Part shown: piece by piece, positions 16,466 through 18,729 of the stretch
Position numbering within the stretch: position 1 is the first letter of the stretch
How the letters are laid out: each line of letters starts with the position of its first letter
The notes under the pieces: generated by a model
The model's input: the letters and a program-made list of their open reading frames with translations, nothing else
What the model was told of the DNA's origin: nothing
The model's database searches: none
NCBI GenBank assembly: GCA_000431155.1
Contig: HF985661.1
Location: forward strand, 82,756-101,484
Reading direction: 5' to 3'
DNA: 18,729 bases
Source: Bacteroides sp. CAG:927
Lineage (GTDB): Bacteria > Bacteroidota > Bacteroidia > Bacteroidales > Muribaculaceae
Program-made: the position numbers and the translations under genes

Positions 16466-16497
16466 CAAAGATAAAGAAATAACGAATTAAAAACAAT
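16466..16497 (-). promoter_or_regulatory. Bacteroidetes-type promoter of the SusC/SusD operon
   Basis: On the minus strand there is ATTG (16494-16497), a 20-base spacer and TATCTTTG (16466-16473). The -7 element fits TAnnTTTG exactly, and the -33 differs from TTTG by one base. It is the only match I found between the tRNA genes and the SusC-like gene. Confidence 0.65.
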
Positions 16498-16590
16498 AAT
16501 ATTGCAACTATTTTTTTCGCCTTTAACATTCTTAATTCTCGTGACCCGAAAAAATCACCATTTTTCACACTCCCTCACCACACCTTTAAA

Positions 16591-16608
16591 ATATATAGAA
16601 CTATATAT
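16591..16608. repeat. AT-rich perfect palindrome upstream of the PUL promoter
   Basis: ATATATAG and CTATATAT are separated by AA, giving 8-base arms. It lies about 94 bases upstream of the -33 element of the SusC promoter, in an otherwise featureless AT-rich stretch (16498-16630). It could be an operator, but an AT-rich chance palindrome is as likely. Confidence 0.4.
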
Positions 16609-16630
16609 ATCACATAAATTGGGGGCAGAA

Positions 16631-16674
16631 AAAAACGCTGACCTCATGGACATGCCATGGAAGTCAGCGTTTTT
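16631..16674 (-). terminator. rho-independent terminator of the tRNA-Asn pair
   Basis: The 12-base arms AAAAACGCTGAC (16631-16642) and GTCAGCGTTTTT (16663-16674) are perfectly complementary, with a loop that contains CATGG/CCATG. On the minus strand a T run follows. It lies just below the 3' end of the first tRNA and separates the tRNA unit from the PUL. A and T runs on both sides mean it could act in both directions. Confidence 0.85.
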
Positions 16675-16680
16675 GAAGTG

Positions 16681-16754
16681 CGCTTCAGGATGGGCTTGAA
16701 CCAACGACCCCCTGATTAACAGTCAGGTGCTCTAACCAACTGAGCTACTGAAGC
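16681..16754 (-). tRNA. tRNA-Asn (anticodon GTT), copy 1
   Basis: This is a 74-base cloverleaf on the minus strand: acceptor GCTTCAG with CTGAAGC, D stem GCTC/GAGC, anticodon stem CCTGA/TCAGG with loop CTGTTAA (anticodon GTT), T loop TTCAAGC, discriminator G. CCA is not encoded. The T stem GTTGG/CCATC has a U-U mismatch at positions 50/64. Confidence 0.95.
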
Positions 16755-16767
16755 TTTCCATATTTTG

Positions 16768-16841
16768 CGCTTCAAGATGGACTTGAACCAACGACCCTCT
16801 GATTAACAGTCAGATGCTCTAACCAACTGAGCTATTGAAGC
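16768..16841 (-). tRNA. tRNA-Asn (anticodon GTT), copy 2
   Basis: This is a 74-base cloverleaf on the minus strand, 13 bases upstream of copy 1 and co-transcribed with it: acceptor GCTTCAA with TTGAAGC, anticodon stem TCTGA/TCAGA with loop CTGTTAA, T loop TTCAAGT, discriminator G, no encoded CCA. Its differences from copy 1 in the acceptor and anticodon stems are paired changes that keep both stems, so both genes look functional. It has the same U-U mismatch in the T stem. Confidence 0.95.
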
Positions 16842-16873
16842 AATGTTCAAACCCACTCTCGGGTTTTGCGGTA

Positions 16874-16905
16874 CAAAATTACTGCCTTTATTCCAATTAT
16901 GCAAT
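16874..16905 (-). promoter_or_regulatory. Bacteroidetes-type promoter of the tRNA-Asn pair
   Basis: On the minus strand there is ATTG (16902-16905), a 20-base spacer and TAATTTTG (16874-16881). The spacing and -33 variant are the same as at the SusC promoter. A short AACCC/GGGTT hairpin lies between the expected start and the first tRNA. Confidence 0.65.
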
Positions 16906-16988
16906 AGATTCTTCAAAAAAAGTTGATTTTTTCCTCCTCACTCATCTTTTTTGAAATATTTTAGCACTCGTTTGTTATAATTATTGAC

Positions 16989-16996
16989 TAACTTTG
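16989..16996 (+). promoter_or_regulatory. possible -7 element of the S41 protease promoter
   Basis: TAACTTTG fits the Bacteroidetes -7 consensus and lies 34 bases before the ATG at 17031. No good TTTG stands at the normal spacing; the nearest (16971-16974) is only 14 bases away. The assignment therefore rests on one element. Confidence 0.4.
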
Positions 16997-17030
16997 GTCG
17001 CCGTTTTCAAAACACATCTCTTATTTGCTC

Positions 17031-18692
17031 ATGAAGAAGCTATTTTACACTGCCGCCGCGCTTTTATGCGCCATTCTTCTGGCACAGGGTGCCACTCGCA
17101 GCAAGAAAGCCGACATCGCTGCAAGCCTCGACATATTCAACGCCGTTGTCAAGGAAATCCAAAGCAACTATGTTGACTCTATTGATGCTCAGAAATCCGT
17201 GCGAACAGCCATTGATGCCATGCTCGGTTCTCTGGACCCGTACACCGAATACATACCTCAGGATGAAAAAGCCGATTTCCGTACCATCTCTTCCGGACAA
17301 TACGGAGGCATAGGCTCATACATCATGCAGCGCAACGGCAATGTATATATCTCCGGTCCATACCTCGGATCCCCCGCCGCTCGTGCCGGACTCCGACCCG
17401 GCGACCTGATAATGGTTATCAACGGCGACACTGTGCTTGGCAAAACCACACCCGAGGTCAGCAACCTCCTCAAAGGGCCTGCAGGCACCCCCCTCTCTGT
17501 TACCGTCAAGCGCCCCTATGTCACCGACTCCATCATCACCGTTCAGATAACACGTGAAAAAATCCAAAACCCCTCCGTTCCATATTATGGCGTGGTAGGC
17601 AACGACTTGGGCTACATACTTCTCTCATCCTACACCGAAACCACACCCGAAGAGGTGCGCCTCGCCATTGACTCGCTCAAAAATCGGCATAAGGTCAAGG
17701 GCCTCATCCTTGATCTGCGCGACAACGGCGGCGGCCTCCTTGAAAGCGCGGTAAAAATTCTCGGCTACTTCCTCCCCAAAGGCACCGAAGTGCTACGCAC
17801 TCGCGGCAAAGGTGTGCTTGATGAAAAGGTGTACAAAACCTCATCTTCGCCGCTCGTCCCCGACATGCCGCTGGTAGTGCTCACCGATGCCGGCACCGCT
17901 TCCGCTTCCGAAATCACCGCCGGCGCCCTTCAGGACCTTGACCGTGCCGTGATTGTCGGCAACCGCTCTTTTGGCAAGGGACTCGTGCAGACCACCCGGG
18001 AACTTCCCTACGACGGGCTGCTCAAAGTCACCATGGCCAAATATTACATCCCCAGCGGACGACTTATTCAGGCCATTGACTACTCGCAGCGCAACGAGGA
18101 CGGCTCCATTCAGCGAATACCCGACAGCCTCACCCATGAGTTCACCACCCGCAATGGCCGGATAGTGCGCGACGGTGGAGGCATAACGCCCGACATAACA
18201 GTCAAATACCCCGATGTCAGCCGCATCACTTTCAATGTTGTGCGCGACAATTGGGCCTTTGATTTTGCCAACCGCTATCGTGCCGAGCACCCTTCCATCC
18301 CGCCCATTGACGAATTTGAAATCGACGACTCCATATACGCCCGCTTCAAAAGCTCTATTGACCCGGCCAAATTCAACTATGACAAGGTGTGCGAAACCAT
18401 CCTTGACCGGCTCCGCGAGGCTGCCAGAATTGAAGGATACGCCAGCGACAGCCTCAATGCGCAGTTCGATACTCTCGCTGCCATGCTGAAGCACCCGCTT
18501 GACAAGGACCTTGACACTCACCGTGGTGCCATTGCCCCGTTCCTGCTCCGTGAAATCGCCGAACGCTACTATTATCAGCCCGGTGCCGTCCGCGCAGCTT
18601 TGCGCAGCGACATTGGTGCCGACTCTGCCATCAATATCCTGCACAACCCCGCTGAATACAAACGTCTTCTCTCAGCTCCAGCCAAGAAATGA
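17031..18692 (+). CDS. S41-family C-terminal processing peptidase (CtpA/Prc type)
   Basis: This is a 553-residue periplasmic or membrane-anchored serine protease that trims or degrades proteins recognised at their C-termini. It has an N-terminal hydrophobic signal (MKKLFYTAAALLCAILLAQG), an N-terminal helical region with LDPYTEYIP (68-76), a PDZ domain (about 90-175, with GSPAARAGLRPGDLIMVING) and the protease core (about 185-350) with LDLRDNGGG, the nucleophile S291 in GTASASEI and general base K316 in FGKG. The Ser-Lys spacing of 25 matches Prc. About 200 further residues follow the core, common in Bacteroidetes members. I chose the ATG at 17031 over a TTG two codons upstream because it begins a normal signal sequence. 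It diverges from the tRNA genes and is unrelated to the PUL. Its stop overlaps a possible next start (ATGA). Confidence 0.93.
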   Translation: MKKLFYTAAALLCAILLAQGATRSKKADIAASLDIFNAVVKEIQSNYVDSIDAQKSVRTAIDAMLGSLDPYTEYIPQDEKADFRTISSGQYGGIGSYIMQRNGNVYISGPYLGSPAARAGLRPGDLIMVINGDTVLGKTTPEVSNLLKGPAGTPLSVTVKRPYVTDSIITVQITREKIQNPSVPYYGVVGNDLGYILLSSYTETTPEEVRLAIDSLKNRHKVKGLILDLRDNGGGLLESAVKILGYFLPKGTEVLRTRGKGVLDEKVYKTSSSPLVPDMPLVVLTDAGTASASEITAGALQDLDRAVIVGNRSFGKGLVQTTRELPYDGLLKVTMAKYYIPSGRLIQAIDYSQRNEDGSIQRIPDSLTHEFTTRNGRIVRDGGGITPDITVKYPDVSRITFNVVRDNWAFDFANRYRAEHPSIPPIDEFEIDDSIYARFKSSIDPAKFNYDKVCETILDRLREAARIEGYASDSLNAQFDTLAAMLKHPLDKDLDTHRGAIAPFLLREIAERYYYQPGAVRAALRSDIGADSAINILHNPAEYKRLLSAPAKK

Positions 18693-18729
18693 CCTCTCTG
18701 TCCGCCATTGCATCCGATTTCATGGCGGG
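18689..18729 (+). CDS. possible start of a downstream gene, cut by the window end
   Basis: An ATG at 18689 overlaps the protease stop as ATGA and stays open to the window edge (MTSLSAIASDFMA). The 4-base overlap is typical of translational coupling in an operon. Thirteen residues are too few to identify it. Confidence 0.4.
   Translation, partial: MTSLSAIASDFMA

Noticed and set aside
16335..16568. 77-codon minus-strand frame with a hydrophobic stretch before the SusC gene
   Set aside because: It covers the SusC promoter and the -7 element lies inside it. The hydrophobic part is a product of AT-rich DNA.
16681..16841. tRNA-Asn genes as the attachment site of an integrated element
   Set aside because: No integrase, no partial third tRNA copy and no direct repeat elsewhere in the window. 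The second copy is a full gene with paired stem changes.
17025..17030. TTG start two codons upstream for the S41 protease
   Set aside because: The ATG at 17031 begins a standard signal sequence (MKKLF) and needs no rare start codon.
17841..18644. 267-codon open frame antisense to the S41 protease
   Set aside because: It is a shadow of a GC-rich real gene; the sense strand has clear catalytic motifs and the antisense product resembles nothing I know.

Overview
The window looks like a Bacteroidales chromosome, possibly Muribaculaceae; the family is inference, the order is better supported. The evidence is a SusC/SusD pair, lipoproteins with acidic residues after the lipid cysteine, and promoters of the Bacteroidetes type (TTTG/ATTG, 20 bases, TAnnTTTG). 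The minus-strand part from 1 to about 16500 is a polysaccharide utilisation locus (PUL). The right end (16630-18729) is housekeeping DNA: two tRNA-Asn genes on the minus strand and a plus-strand S41 protease.

PUL layout, in transcription order (right to left): a promoter at 16466-16497; a leader of about 140 bases; a SusC-like TonB-dependent transporter (13051-16317); a SusD-like lipoprotein (11213-13021); a lipoprotein with bacterial Ig-like domains in the SusE/surface-glycan-binding position (9203-11194); a nested terminator hairpin (9121-9179); a 1454-residue secreted GH85-type endo-beta-N-acetylglucosaminidase (4723-9087); a second strong terminator (4659-4700); a separate promoter (4593-4624); a second GH85 gene (1563-4532); and the 5'-truncated remains of a third GH85-type gene running off the window (1-1598). 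The probable job is endoglycosidic release of N-glycans from glycoproteins outside the cell or at its surface, capture by SusD and the Ig-like lipoprotein, and import by SusC. Substrate specificity is inferred from the family, not seen.

The most unusual thing is that the GH85 array is a mosaic. At four places (about 599, 1598/1599, 2957/2958, 6792/6793) the sequence jumps backwards along the family alignment and repeats a segment already passed. One of these is an exact 423-base tandem duplication. One duplicates the second half of the catalytic barrel. One is out of frame, ends the second enzyme early and leaves the third copy without a start. The junctions share 0 to 2 bases, so they are not in-register homologous crossovers. 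They are either real illegitimate rearrangements within a paralogue array or assembly errors, and only reads across the junctions can decide. The complete GH85 protein also ends in a type IX secretion-like sorting domain, which the truncated copy has lost.
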